Below are positions 33,439 through 42,379 of a stretch of DNA of 64,000 bases, piece by piece. Position 1 is the stretch's first letter. The number at the start of each line of letters is the position of its first letter. Origin of the DNA: Haloechinothrix_A salitolerans (GTDB lineage Bacteria > Actinomycetota > Actinomycetes > Mycobacteriales > Pseudonocardiaceae); the NCBI RefSeq assembly GCF_039544105.1, contig NZ_BAABLA010000004.1; one strand, written 5' to 3'. Under the pieces are notes generated by a model. That model was given only the letters and a program-made list of their open reading frames with translations. It had not been told where the DNA came from and searched no databases. Made by a program: the position numbers and the translations under genes.

Positions 33439-34944
33439 ATGACAGACAACGACCAAGGCACGCCGAACCCGTGGTCAAGGGAGGGCAACTCCGAATCCGA
33501 AGGGGAGCAGCCCACGCGGTCGGCGCAGTTCGGGCAGGCGCCCCAGTCAGGACAGCCGGAGCAGGTCGACGCAGCGGACCAGACCGCGCGACCCGGCCAG
33601 CCTGACCCGGCCGCACCCGCTGGGGATTTCGGGCAGGGCACCGAGAGCTACCAGCCGACCGCTGAGTACCCCAAACCCGAGTACGGTGCCGGCTACCAGC
33701 CGATGTCCGAGTACCCGGCCGCGTATGGCGCGTACGGGACGTCGTCGGGCACGCCGTCGTACGGCACCGCACCGTACGGGATGCCGCCGTACGGTGCTGG
33801 GCCACAGAGCACGACGCCGTCGAGCATCTATCCGCAGCCGCCGCAGCGCTCTGGTCGTCGCTCTGGTTCCGGCAAAGCCGTGGTCGTCGCGGCCGTTGTC
33901 GCGCTGCTCGCGGGTGGTGCCGCCGGTGGTGTCGGTGGGTACCTCGCCGCGTCGGAGCAAAGCTCGGTGACGACGGCGACGGAGAACGCGCTCAACGAGC
34001 CGCGCCCCGCACGACAGACGGGTAACGCACCGGACGGCAGCATCGAGTCGGTCGCGCAGAAGGTGACGCCGAGCGTCGTGCAGATTGAGGTCGCGAGCGC
34101 GGACGGCGCTGGCGAAGGCTCCGGGTTCGTGCTCACCGACAACGGCTACATCCTGACGAACAACCACGTCGTCGAGTCGGCGGCGGACGGCAACGGCCAG
34201 ATCCGCGTCGCGTTCGAGAACGGTCAGCGCGCTGAGGCGTCCGTCGTCGGCCGCGACCCGACGACGGACATCGCCGTCGTCAAGGCCGACGGCGTGTCCG
34301 GGTTGCAGCCGGTCGAGCTTGGCCGGTCCGATGACCTCAACGTGGGCCAGCAGGTCGTCGCCATCGGCTCGCCGTTCCAGCTGTCCGGCACCGTGACGTC
34401 GGGCATCGTGAGTGCGCTGCACCGGCCGGTGCGTGCCGGTGGTAGCAGCGGCGACCTCGCCTCGGTGATGGACGCGATCCAGACCGACGCCGCGATCAAC
34501 CCTGGGAACTCGGGCGGTCCACTTGTCGACATGTCGGGCAGGGTCATCGGGATCAACTCGGCGATCTACAGTCCCGGCGGGATCAGCGGGTCGAGTGCGG
34601 GCAATGTCGGTATTGGTTTCGCGATCCCGATCGACCAGGCGCGCCGGACCGCTGACGAGATCATCAAGACCGGCAAGGCCACCCAGACCTACATCGGTGC
34701 GCTGGTCAGCGACGCGCGCGACCGGGGCGCGGCCATCCGCGAGGTCGAGTCGGATGGCCCCGCCGCCGAGGCCGGTTTGAAGAAGGGCGACGTCGTGATC
34801 AAGGTCGGTGACCGGTTCATCGAGGACGCCGACGAACTCGTCGCCGCGATCCGCACCAGGGCGCCCGGCGAGGAAGTCCCCTTCACCCTGCAGAACAACA
34901 AGACCATCACGGTGACCCTCGGGGCGAAGACCGTCGGCGGTTAG
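33439..34944 (+). CDS. HtrA/DegP-type membrane serine protease with PDZ domain
   Basis: 501 residues from ATG 33439 (GGTGGAG upstream). Residues 1-145 are a low-complexity Gln/Pro/Tyr/Gly cytoplasmic region; one membrane helix at ~152-175. Protease triad: His in LTNNHVVESA (~240), Asp in TTDIAVVKADG (~276), Ser in NPGNSGGPLVD (~356). The PDZ domain follows (~405-495; AAEAGLKKGDVVIKVGDRFI). Similar to mycobacterial PepD, a target and modulator of MprAB. Confidence 0.9.
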   Translation: MTDNDQGTPNPWSREGNSESEGEQPTRSAQFGQAPQSGQPEQVDAADQTARPGQPDPAAPAGDFGQGTESYQPTAEYPKPEYGAGYQPMSEYPAAYGAYGTSSGTPSYGTAPYGMPPYGAGPQSTTPSSIYPQPPQRSGRRSGSGKAVVVAAVVALLAGGAAGGVGGYLAASEQSSVTTATENALNEPRPARQTGNAPDGSIESVAQKVTPSVVQIEVASADGAGEGSGFVLTDNGYILTNNHVVESAADGNGQIRVAFENGQRAEASVVGRDPTTDIAVVKADGVSGLQPVELGRSDDLNVGQQVVAIGSPFQLSGTVTSGIVSALHRPVRAGGSSGDLASVMDAIQTDAAINPGNSGGPLVDMSGRVIGINSAIYSPGGISGSSAGNVGIGFAIPIDQARRTADEIIKTGKATQTYIGALVSDARDRGAAIREVESDGPAAEAGLKKGDVVIKVGDRFIEDADELVAAIRTRAPGEEVPFTLQNNKTITVTLGAKTVGG

Positions 34945-34975
34945 TGGCGTGAGCATGGCGCTGGCCCACCCCGGC

Positions 34976-35017
34976 GCCGTGTCCCCCGTTCCGGACGCCG
35001 TGTCCCCTGTTCCGGAC
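34976..35017 (+). repeat. 21-bp tandem repeat, two units
   Basis: Two adjacent 21-bp units (34976-34996, 34997-35017) start GCCGTGTCCCC and differ by one base. The same unit, inverted, occurs three times at 35396-35458 inside the DUF2064 gene. Confidence 0.8.
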
Positions 35018-35077
35018 GCTACCGGGCTCGGTGGCGTGGGTTGTAGACATGGTGGTCGTCATAGCGACCACTATGTC

Positions 35078-35848
35078 TCAAGATCGACTCGTGTGAGCGC
35101 CCAGCGGCGTCCGTGCGTGCGGGGTGGGCGCCGCGAGCACCTTGGTGAGCGTCCGGGCGAAGCGGCTGTCCGGCACTTCGGGTGCGATGCGACGAGCGTC
35201 GGCCATGGTGTCGACGTCGGACAAAACCGGCAGGTCGGCGACACGCAATCCTCGGGCTCGCAACGCATGTCGCGTACGGTCACCGGTCTCCGATGTGGAC
35301 ATCGGCACATCGGTGAGGACGCTGGCGTGCGCCGGGTCGCGCAGGCCGAGTGCCCACCAGCCGCCGTCGGTCGCGGCGCCCAGGACGGCGTCGACGTCGG
35401 GAGCAGGGGATACGGCGTCGGGAATGGGGGACACGGCGTTGGGAGCGGGGGACACGGCCGCCACCGGGGCCATCGCCGCCGCGAGCACGCGCGCGGTTAC
35501 CTGGGGAGTGTCCATACCGATCTGTAGCACCGGTGCGCCGGGCTGGAGCACCGCGGCGTCAGCGTGCGCGTGTGCCAGCCGCTCACCCAGTCCATCGCCG
35601 CGTTGCGGGATGACGTCCACCCGTCGGAGTGCGTGCTGTACCTCGGAGGCCATCACCCCGTGGGCGACGTCCCCCGTGAGCGCGACGACGACCGGTGCTC
35701 CGGTCCCCAGCGCGGCGTCCAGCGTATCCAGGAGGCTCGCCGCCGCGAGTTGTGCCGCCTGCTCCGGAGTCGCTGGTGGGCACAGCCGCGTCTTGGCGAA
35801 CCCTGGGATCGGCGCCTTGGCCATGACCAGCAAGAACGGCGTGGACAC
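35078..35848 (-). CDS. DUF2064 / CofC-like glycosyltransferase-A fold protein
   Basis: 256 residues. MAKAPIPGFAKTRLCPP near the start and IGMDTPQVTARVLAAA in the centre are DUF2064 (TIGR04282) signatures, a nucleotidyltransferase-like GT-A fold related to CofC. An inserted heptad-like repeat (AVSPxPD, three times, ~150-172) is encoded by the 21-bp repeats and interrupts the core between DTPQ and the GGWWALG motif. GTG 35848 starts MSTPFLLVMAKAP. It lies 71 bp after a GT2 gene of the same strand; the two often travel together. Confidence 0.75.
   Translation of the reverse strand: MSTPFLLVMAKAPIPGFAKTRLCPPATPEQAAQLAAASLLDTLDAALGTGAPVVVALTGDVAHGVMASEVQHALRRVDVIPQRGDGLGERLAHAHADAAVLQPGAPVLQIGMDTPQVTARVLAAAMAPVAAVSPAPNAVSPIPDAVSPAPDVDAVLGAATDGGWWALGLRDPAHASVLTDVPMSTSETGDRTRHALRARGLRVADLPVLSDVDTMADARRIAPEVPDSRFARTLTKVLAAPTPHARTPLGAHTSRS
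35396..35458 (-). repeat. 21-bp tandem repeat, three units in coding sequence
   Basis: Units 35396-35416, 35417-35437 and 35438-35458 are the reverse complement of the intergenic units at 34976-35017. On the minus strand they encode AVSPxPD/N repeats within the DUF2064 protein. Confidence 0.8.
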
Positions 35849-35919
35849 CTGGACTGACGGACCGTTGAACGGCCGCGGAGTATTCGCTGGCGAGCGCCCG
35901 CCTATTCGTGATCGCGCGC

Positions 35920-36594
35920 TCACTGCCGCAACACCCGCGCCATGTCGCGTACCGCACGTGTGGTGCCGAGCACTGATCCGGACACTTTGGACTTCGTGCC
36001 CCTCGCGCGTTCGCGGTAGCTGACGTCGTGCTCGACAACGCGCCAGCCCGCGCGCTGCGCCTTGACCAGCAGTTCGAGCGGGTATCCGAATGCCCGGTCG
36101 GTCACGTCGAGCGCGAGCAGCGGCGCCCGGTTCACCGCCCGCGCCGGGGCGATGTCGTGGACGTCGAGCCCGCGCCCGCGCAACAGCCGCGCCAGCAACA
36201 GGTTCCCTGCCCGCGCGTGCCACGGCCACACGCCGCGCGCCACCGGCACCCGCCTGCCGACCGCTAAATCCGCCGTGCCCGCCAGCACCGGTGCGGCAAG
36301 GGTCGGCAGCTCCGCGGGATCAAGTGACCCGTCGGCGTCCAGGAAGCACACGACGTCGCTCGTAGCCGCTTCGAGTCCGGTGTGGACCGCAGCGCCGTAG
36401 CCCACGCGCGGCTCGTGCACCACCGTCGCGCCGAGTCGCGCCGCGATCTCCGGGGAGCCGTCCGTGGAGCCGTTGTCGACGACGAGCGCGTGGTATCCCT
36501 CCGGCAGCGCGGTGATCACGCCAGGCAACGCGCGCGCTTCGTCGCGGCACGGCAGCACGACGTCGATCTTGTCCACGCTTACGAAGCTAGCCAT
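35920..36594 (-). CDS. Family 2 glycosyltransferase
   Basis: 224 residues. GT-A fold with IDVVLPCRDEARALPGVI at the N-terminus, VVDNGSTDGSPEIAA, and the DxD-type metal site in VCFLDADGSLDP (~95). Dolichol-phosphate-mannose synthase-like without C-terminal membrane helices. ATG 36594; a GTG six codons later is also possible. Probably transfers a sugar from a nucleotide donor to a polyprenyl phosphate used by the neighbouring GT-C-like membrane protein (inference). Confidence 0.82.
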   Translation of the reverse strand: MASFVSVDKIDVVLPCRDEARALPGVITALPEGYHALVVDNGSTDGSPEIAARLGATVVHEPRVGYGAAVHTGLEAATSDVVCFLDADGSLDPAELPTLAAPVLAGTADLAVGRRVPVARGVWPWHARAGNLLLARLLRGRGLDVHDIAPARAVNRAPLLALDVTDRAFGYPLELLVKAQRAGWRVVEHDVSYRERARGTKSKVSGSVLGTTRAVRDMARVLRQ

Positions 36595-36692
36595 CCCCAC
36601 CCGTAGCGGGTAACCCCTGCGCGGGTTACCAAATCCTGACGTCCACCCGGTTCGGTTACCACCGCGCACCTTGCCGGGCTACCGTTCGGACA

Positions 36693-38072
36693 ATGGCACA
36701 GGCTCCCGCGACGCCGGATGTCGATTCCGGCGCTGACGCGCACCCCTCCGAGCGCCGGGGCGCGCGTTGCGACCTGCTCGCCGCCGTGCTCGCGGTCGGG
36801 CTGATCGCCATCGCCACCGCCGTGGGCGCGTACCTCAACCGGGCAAGACCGGACGTCGTCCTGTGGGCGCCAGCCGCACCGCTATACGGGCGGTGGGAGC
36901 CCCGCTTCGGCCTCGCCGTGTTGTTCGCCGCGCTCCTCGCGGTGGCCGTGATCGCCTGGGGACCTGGCTTGGCCGAACGACTCCGCTGGCGCCCCGCGCT
37001 GGCGCTGACCTACGTCGGCGCGGTCGGCTGGACGTTGTCTTTAGCGTTGATCGATGGCTGGCAGCGGGGCCTCGCCGAGCGACTCGACAATCGCTGGGAG
37101 TACCTGGACGAGGTCCCTGGAGTCACCGACATCTCGGCGATGCTCACCGGCTTCACCGACCGCATCCTGTTGGGTGAACCCGACACGTGGGCTACGCACG
37201 TCGCCGGTCATCCGCCCGGCGCGCTGCTCGTGTTCGTGTGGCTGGACCGGGTCGGCCTCTCTGGCGGGGGCATCGCCGCGCTGGCGTGTGTGCTGGTCGG
37301 GGGCCTGGCGGCAGTCGCCGTCCCGGTCGCGTTGCACACGCTCGGCGCGCCGGACGCCGCCAGGCGGATGCTGCCGTTCGCTGCGCTGTTCCCCGGTGCG
37401 ATCTGGATCGGTGCGTCCGCTGACGGCCTCTTCGCCGGGTACATGGCGTGCGCGGTCGCGGTGCTCGCGTTCGCGGCGACGTCGAAAGGCCCTAGCCGCC
37501 ACGTCCTCGCGCTGCTCGCCGGAGTCATGCTCGGCTTCGGCGTCTTCCTGTCCTACGGCTTCGTGCTGTTCGGCCCGCTCGCGCTCGCCGTGGTCGCCTA
37601 CCGCCGTGCCTGGGAGGTCTTACCGGTTGCCGTCGTCGGCGCGCTAGCGGTCGTCGCGGTATTCGCGCTGGCCGGTTTCTGGTGGCTGGACGGCTACACT
37701 ACCGTCGTCGAGCGCTACTACCAGAACCTCGGCGCGAAGCGGCCGTTCGAGTACTGGGTGTGGGCGAACCTCGCCGCGCTGGCGATCATGATCGGGTTCG
37801 CCGTGGTCGCCGGCATCCGACGTGCCGTCGCTGATCTGCTGCGACGCCGTTGGAGCGCGGTGGTGCTCGTGGTCGGCGCCGCGCTGGTCGCGATCATCGC
37901 CGCCGACGTCTCCGGGCTGTCGAAGGCGGAGACCGAACGCATCTGGCTGCCGTTCGCGGTGTGGTTGCTGCCCGCCGCGGCGCTCTTGCCGCGACGCTTG
38001 CACCCGGCTTGGCTCACGGCGCAGGCGTCGGTCGCGGTGGCGGTCAGCCTGCTGGTGGCGACGCCATGGTGA
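36693..38072 (+). CDS. Polytopic membrane protein, GT-C-like
   Basis: 459 residues with ten or more predicted membrane helices. A periplasmic loop after the first helices contains DNRWEYLDEVPGVTD, and HPPGALLVFVWLDRVG sits at the start of a helix; acidic loop residues and the HPPG motif recall polyprenyl-sugar-dependent GT-C transferases. No firm family. It is divergent from the GT2 gene and followed at 12 bp by a two-component system, so it may belong to a surface glycan function under that system's control (inference). Confidence 0.6.
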   Translation: MAQAPATPDVDSGADAHPSERRGARCDLLAAVLAVGLIAIATAVGAYLNRARPDVVLWAPAAPLYGRWEPRFGLAVLFAALLAVAVIAWGPGLAERLRWRPALALTYVGAVGWTLSLALIDGWQRGLAERLDNRWEYLDEVPGVTDISAMLTGFTDRILLGEPDTWATHVAGHPPGALLVFVWLDRVGLSGGGIAALACVLVGGLAAVAVPVALHTLGAPDAARRMLPFAALFPGAIWIGASADGLFAGYMACAVAVLAFAATSKGPSRHVLALLAGVMLGFGVFLSYGFVLFGPLALAVVAYRRAWEVLPVAVVGALAVVAVFALAGFWWLDGYTTVVERYYQNLGAKRPFEYWVWANLAALAIMIGFAVVAGIRRAVADLLRRRWSAVVLVVGAALVAIIAADVSGLSKAETERIWLPFAVWLLPAAALLPRRLHPAWLTAQASVAVAVSLLVATPW

Positions 38073-38084
38073 AAGGTGACGCGT

Positions 38085-38789
38085 ATGGGTGAACAACACG
38101 GCACGGTGCTGGTCGTGGACGACGACGAGACGGTGCGCGACGTCGTCCGTCGCTACCTGGAGCGCGCGGGCTTCGACGTCGTCCTCGCGGGTGACGGCGA
38201 CGAGGCCCTGCGGCAGTTCGTCGCGCGGCCACCAGCCCTCGTCGTCCTGGACGTCATGATGCCCGGCAAGAGCGGCCTCGACGTCTGCCGCGAGCTGCGC
38301 AGAACCAGCGACGTGCCGATCGTGATGCTGACCGCGCTCGGCGAGGAGGAGAACCGAATCGCGGGGTTGCAACTCGGCGCGGACGACTACGTCACCAAGC
38401 CGTTCAGCCCGCGAGAGTTGGCGCTGCGGGTGGCGTCGGTGCTGCGCAGGGCACGGTGGACGGCGCCGGAACCAGCGCAGCGTGAGCTGTCCGACGGCGA
38501 CCTGCGACTCGACCTGGCCGCCCGCAAAGCTACCCTCGCGGGCGCCGATCTGGCGCTGACCACGCGGGAGTTCGATCTGCTCGCGTTCTTCCTCACTCAC
38601 GCGGGGACGGCGTTCTCCCGCACCGACCTGCTGGCGAAGGTGTGGGGGTGGGACTTCGGTGACCAGTCGACGGTCACCGTCCACGTGCGGCGGCTGCGGG
38701 AGAAGATCGAACCGGATCCGGCCGCGCCGAGGCGGGTGGCGACGGTATGGGGCGTCGGCTACCGCTATGACCCGATCGAGCGGTCATGA
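38085..38789 (+). CDS. OmpR-family response regulator
   Basis: 234 residues from ATG 38085 after GAAAGGTGA. Receiver: VVDDDETVRDVVRRYL, phospho-Asp in VVLDVMMPGKSGLDV, Lys in DYVTKPFSPREL. Winged-helix output: LTTREFDLLAFFLTH and STVTVHVRRLREKIE. Stop overlaps the kinase start (ATGA). Confidence 0.92.
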   Translation: MGEQHGTVLVVDDDETVRDVVRRYLERAGFDVVLAGDGDEALRQFVARPPALVVLDVMMPGKSGLDVCRELRRTSDVPIVMLTALGEEENRIAGLQLGADDYVTKPFSPRELALRVASVLRRARWTAPEPAQRELSDGDLRLDLAARKATLAGADLALTTREFDLLAFFLTHAGTAFSRTDLLAKVWGWDFGDQSTVTVHVRRLREKIEPDPAAPRRVATVWGVGYRYDPIERS

Positions 38790-39832
38790 CGCTCGCGGCG
38801 GAGACGGTCGCCGAGCAACTCGGCCACATCTGGGACATCCTGCCGTACGCGGTGGGGTTCACCCTCCCGGTGGCGCTGCTGGGCGCGTGGCTGCTGCACC
38901 GCATGCGCAGCCGGTCGATCGCGGCGGCGATGACGGTGCTCGCGCTGCTGCCTGTGGTGGCGACGCTGGTCGGGATGCTCGGCGTCAGCGGGTTCATGTT
39001 CACTCCGACGCTGGCGATCTGGCTGCTCGTCGGGCTGCTGGTGGCGGCGGTGACGATCCCAGCGGCCGTGTTGTCCGGACGGTATCTCGCGCGCCGCAGC
39101 GTGTGGGAGCGCGAGGCGCGCGACCGGGAACGCGCGGCCGAGGCGGCGCGCCGCGAACTGGTCGCGTGGATCAGCCACGACCTGCGCAGCCCGTTGGCCG
39201 GGATCCGCGCGATGGCGGAGGCACTCGCCGACGGCGTCGTGTCGCAGCCCGGCGAGGTTGCCGACTACGCGCAGCGCATCAGCGGCGAGGCAACCCGGTT
39301 GTCCGGCATGGTCGACGACCTCTTCGAACTCTCGCGGATCACCGCGGGCGGGCTGCGGCTGACGATGTCGGCGATCCCGCTCGCGGACGTCGTCGGCGAC
39401 GTGCTGGAGTCGCAGACCGCCGTCGCGCAGCGCAAGCGAGTGCGGGTGGAGGCGAAGGAGTCGGCGGGTCCCGTGGTGCTCGGCAGCGACCCCGAGTTGA
39501 CGCGCGTGGTGCGCAACCTGGTGTCCAACGCGATTCGGCACACGCCGCCGGACGGCACGGTCGCGGTGTCGATCGGCGTGGATGGCGACTCCGCGTTGCT
39601 CTACGTCGATGATGCCTGTGGCGGCATCCCGACGGACGAGCTGGAGCGGGTGTTCGACGTCGCGTTCCGGGGCAGTACCGCCCGCACACCGGAGCGGTCC
39701 GGCGACGCCGGGGGCGGGCTCGGGCTGGCGATCGCCAAGGGGTTGGTCGAGGCACACCACGGACGGATCGGAGTGCGTAATCACGGCCCTGGGTGCCGGT
39801 TCGAGGTGCGGTTGCCGTTGGCGACGTCCTGA
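38786..39832 (+). CDS. Sensor histidine kinase
   Basis: 348 residues. Two or three membrane helices in the first ~100 residues with almost no extracellular domain, so it may sense membrane state or a partner protein. H box WISHDLRSPLAGIRAMAEAL, N box RNLVSNAIRHTPPDG, G box GGGLGLAIAKGLVEAHHG. No HAMP domain is evident. Its last 52 bp overlap the convergent epimerase gene. Confidence 0.9.
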   Translation: MTLAAETVAEQLGHIWDILPYAVGFTLPVALLGAWLLHRMRSRSIAAAMTVLALLPVVATLVGMLGVSGFMFTPTLAIWLLVGLLVAAVTIPAAVLSGRYLARRSVWEREARDRERAAEAARRELVAWISHDLRSPLAGIRAMAEALADGVVSQPGEVADYAQRISGEATRLSGMVDDLFELSRITAGGLRLTMSAIPLADVVGDVLESQTAVAQRKRVRVEAKESAGPVVLGSDPELTRVVRNLVSNAIRHTPPDGTVAVSIGVDGDSALLYVDDACGGIPTDELERVFDVAFRGSTARTPERSGDAGGGLGLAIAKGLVEAHHGRIGVRNHGPGCRFEVRLPLATS

Positions 39833-40905
39833 GGAGAGCGCGAGGTCGTTCGCACCGGAGTCCGCAGCTCCGCCGTGGCGAACTCCGTGATGCCCTCAGC
39901 GAAGCCGGTCGTCGCGGCGAACCCCAGGACATCGCGGGCGCGGGCAGGGCTGGCGACGATGTGTCGGACATCGGCGGGGCGCGCACCACCGACGATCTCC
40001 GGTGCCGGTCCACCGCATGCCCTCGCCAGTTCCTCGGCCAACTCGCCCACAGTGTGCGGGCTGCCGGAGCACACGTTCAGCGGCACAAGCTCGCCGGGCG
40101 GCGCGTCGTCGCGCAGCGCGAGCACGTTCGCTCGGGCCACGTCGCGGACGTGCACGAAGTCCCTGCGCTGGCGACCGTCCTCGAACACCCGCGGCGCCTC
40201 GCCCCTGCGCAACGCCGAGCGGAACAGCGATGCCACACCCGCGTATGGCGTGTCCTGCGGCATCCGGGGGCCGTAGACGTTGTGGTAGCGCAGCGCGTGC
40301 ACCGCGCCGCCGGTTTGCCGCGCCCACGCCGCGGCCAGATGCTCCGTCGCCAGCTTGGTGGCCGCGTAGGTGCTGCGCGGTAGTAGCGGTGCCGACTCGT
40401 CCACCAAGCATGGGGTGAGGACGTCGTCGCAGGCGGGACAGCGTGGGTCGAACACTCCGGCGTCGATGTCTGCCTCACTGCGCGGTGCGGGCTGGGTGGG
40501 CCCGTGCGTCCGGCAGGAGTACGCGCCTTCGCCGTAGACGACCATCGACGAGGCCAACACCAGCCGCGAGACGCCGTTACGGTGCATCGCGGCGAGCAGC
40601 ACCGCCGTGCCGTAGTCGTTGTGCCAGGCATAGGTCGGTGCGTCGGCCGGGTCGAGGCCGTGCCCGACTATCGCTGCCTGGTGGCTTACCGCGTCGACGT
40701 CGTCGAGCAGGTTATGCAGTAGTTCGGCGTCGGTCACGTCGCCGCGCACGAACCGGTGCTTGGACACGTACTCGGGTGGATCACCGCCATCGTGAGCGGT
40801 GGGCACGAGGGCGTCGAGTAGTACCGGCTCATGCCCGTGGTCGGCCAGCGAGTCAGCCACGTGGGAGCCGATGAACCCGGCACCGCCTGTCACGAGTACA
40901 CGCAC
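39781..40905 (-). CDS. NAD-dependent sugar epimerase/dehydratase (extended SDR)
   Basis: 374 residues. Nucleotide loop VLVTGGAGFIGSHVADSL, catalytic Ser/Tyr/Lys set in LASSMVVYGEGAYSC and STYAATKLATEHLAAAW. Between them sits an insertion with four Cys (SCRTHG, then DPRCPACDDVLTPC), a likely zinc knuckle known in some NDP-sugar epimerases. Probably modifies an NDP-sugar for the adjacent glycosyltransferases. The C-terminal ~17 codons run antisense into the kinase gene. Confidence 0.85.
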   Translation of the reverse strand: MRVLVTGGAGFIGSHVADSLADHGHEPVLLDALVPTAHDGGDPPEYVSKHRFVRGDVTDAELLHNLLDDVDAVSHQAAIVGHGLDPADAPTYAWHNDYGTAVLLAAMHRNGVSRLVLASSMVVYGEGAYSCRTHGPTQPAPRSEADIDAGVFDPRCPACDDVLTPCLVDESAPLLPRSTYAATKLATEHLAAAWARQTGGAVHALRYHNVYGPRMPQDTPYAGVASLFRSALRRGEAPRVFEDGRQRRDFVHVRDVARANVLALRDDAPPGELVPLNVCSGSPHTVGELAEELARACGGPAPEIVGGARPADVRHIVASPARARDVLGFAATTGFAEGITEFATAELRTPVRTTSRSPQDVANGNRTSNRHPGP

Positions 40906-41094
40906 GGTTTCCGACGTTAGTGCCGGGACGCCGCGTGCGCGTCCCGTACGGCGGTATGTCAGGAAATCGTCATTTATTGCCGGTCGGTGACGGCGCGCTT
41001 ACCTGACACGCGTCGGTCATGCCGTGGCTGGCTGTGGCGCACGCCTCGGGACGGCGATGTGTCCGATGTGGCGGGACCGACTACCGTTGTCGTC

Positions 41095-41601
41095 ATGGAA
41101 CGCAGCGCGCAACGGCTCGGCAGGGCTCTCGTCGTGATCGTCGACGACAGGGTCGCCAACGGGGAGCACGAGGACACCGCGGGACCGCTGGTCACCGAAC
41201 TGCTGGAAGAAGCAGGGTTCATCGTGGACGGCACCGTGACGGTACACGCGGACACGGTCGCGATCCGTAATGCCCTGAACACCGCCGTCATCGGCGGTGC
41301 GGACGTCGTGATCACCGTAGGTGGGACGGGTGTGTCCCCACGCGACGTCACCCCTGATGCCACGCAGGGCGTGCTGGACCAGCACATCCCGGGGATCGCG
41401 GAGGCGCTGCGGTCGTCGGGGCTCGCCGCGGGCGCGGTCGACGCCGGGGTCTCGCGCGGGCTAGTCGGTGTCTCCGGCAGCACTCTGGTGGTCAACCTCG
41501 CCGGGTCGCGCAGCGCGGTGCGCGACGGCATGGCAACGCTGTCCTCGCTGGTGCCACACGTGATCGGGGAACTGTCGGGCGGGTTGGCCGCCGAGTCGTG
41601 A
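41095..41601 (+). CDS. mog: MogA/MoaB-like molybdopterin biosynthesis protein
   Basis: 168 residues. ALVVIVDDRVANGEHEDTAG at the N-terminus, VVITVGGTGVSPRDVTPDAT in the centre and GSTLVVNLAGSRSAVRDGM near the end are the MogA/MoaB (MPT adenylyltransferase) motifs. Acts before MoeA in molybdenum cofactor assembly. ATG 41095, no clear ribosome-binding site. Confidence 0.88.
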   Translation: MERSAQRLGRALVVIVDDRVANGEHEDTAGPLVTELLEEAGFIVDGTVTVHADTVAIRNALNTAVIGGADVVITVGGTGVSPRDVTPDATQGVLDQHIPGIAEALRSSGLAAGAVDAGVSRGLVGVSGSTLVVNLAGSRSAVRDGMATLSSLVPHVIGELSGGLAAES

Positions 41602-41636
41602 GCTGAGGCTAAGGCCTCGCCCACTTGGCACGATGA

Positions 41637-41665
41637 CGCCGGGCGCCCCGGAGTGACGCCCGGCG
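41637..41665. terminator. Bidirectional hairpin between convergent genes
   Basis: Perfect 9-bp stem CGCCGGGCG / CGCCCGGCG with an 11-nt loop, lying between the stops of the MogA-like gene (41601) and the leftward gene ending at 41684. Confidence 0.7.
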
Positions 41666-41683
41666 TGTGGCAGTGGGTGCTGG

Positions 41684-41998
41684 CTACTTGGGGCCAGGCG
41701 TACCGTCCCCGGGCTTGGTGTCGCCAGGCTGGCTTTCGCCCGAGGTGGCGTCCCGGTGCAGGACACTCTCCATCTTGTCGGCCGCTGAGCTGATCTTGTC
41801 CTCGAACCGGCCGCCGGTGACCCTGTTCGCGGCGCCGGCCGCGGTTTCGACCCCGCGCGAGGCTGCCTCGCCGGCTTTCTCGGCGAGTGGGCCGATGCGC
41901 TCGGTCAACGGGCCGACTCGTTCGGCGAGATCGCCCGCGACTTCGGTTGCCTTTTCCGTCGCCCTGGACGCCATCTCTTTCGCCTTGTCGAGTTTCAT
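41684..41998 (-). CDS. MT0933-type 'antitoxin-like' small helical protein
   Basis: 104 residues, alanine- and lysine-rich amphipathic helices, with GGRFEDKISSAADKM matching the MT0933_antitox pattern (TGGKY-DKI). The C-terminus is a disordered Pro/Gly/Asp tail. I prefer ATG 41998 with GGTGG eight bases upstream over the longer frame. No toxin gene adjoins it; the antitoxin label in this family is weakly supported. Confidence 0.65.
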   Translation of the reverse strand: MKLDKAKEMASRATEKATEVAGDLAERVGPLTERIGPLAEKAGEAASRGVETAAGAANRVTGGRFEDKISSAADKMESVLHRDATSGESQPGDTKPGDGTPGPK

Positions 41999-42124
41999 TT
42001 CTCTGGCCACCTTGTCGATTTCGTGGTTGGGCTTCCTTATCGTCGCACCGGTCCCAGCCATCCGCGAGTTAGCGACAGCCCCGACCAGGCGATGTGCGGC
42101 AGTCTCTCGTGCGAGAATGGACAT

Positions 42125-42349
42125 GTGCCGAGTGCCAAGGACCCCAAGCCGTCACGGCAGGGCTCACCGGATCCGGACGTGCCCGCGTCGCGACAGGGGT
42201 CAGCGCGCCCTGGGAACACCGCACGCCTCGATGAGGTGTTCGGTCAGATACTTCCTGAAACCACCTCCGACGAGCGCGATCCGTCATGGCACGAGGCGAG
42301 CGGTGCGTGCGACGACTGGTACCTGGAGAACCGGCCGCCGCACCACTGA
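42125..42349 (+). CDS. Conserved small actinobacterial protein of unknown function
   Basis: 74 residues from GTG 42125. The C-terminal half RLDEVFGQILPETTSDERDP and the ending WYLENRPPHH are a pattern I recognise in many actinobacterial small proteins. The N-terminus is disordered and basic. No Shine-Dalgarno, so probably leaderless. Function unknown. Confidence 0.7.
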   Translation: MPSAKDPKPSRQGSPDPDVPASRQGSARPGNTARLDEVFGQILPETTSDERDPSWHEASGACDDWYLENRPPHH

Positions 42350-42379
42350 GTCGTGGACTCAGGGCGAAGGTTGAGCACC

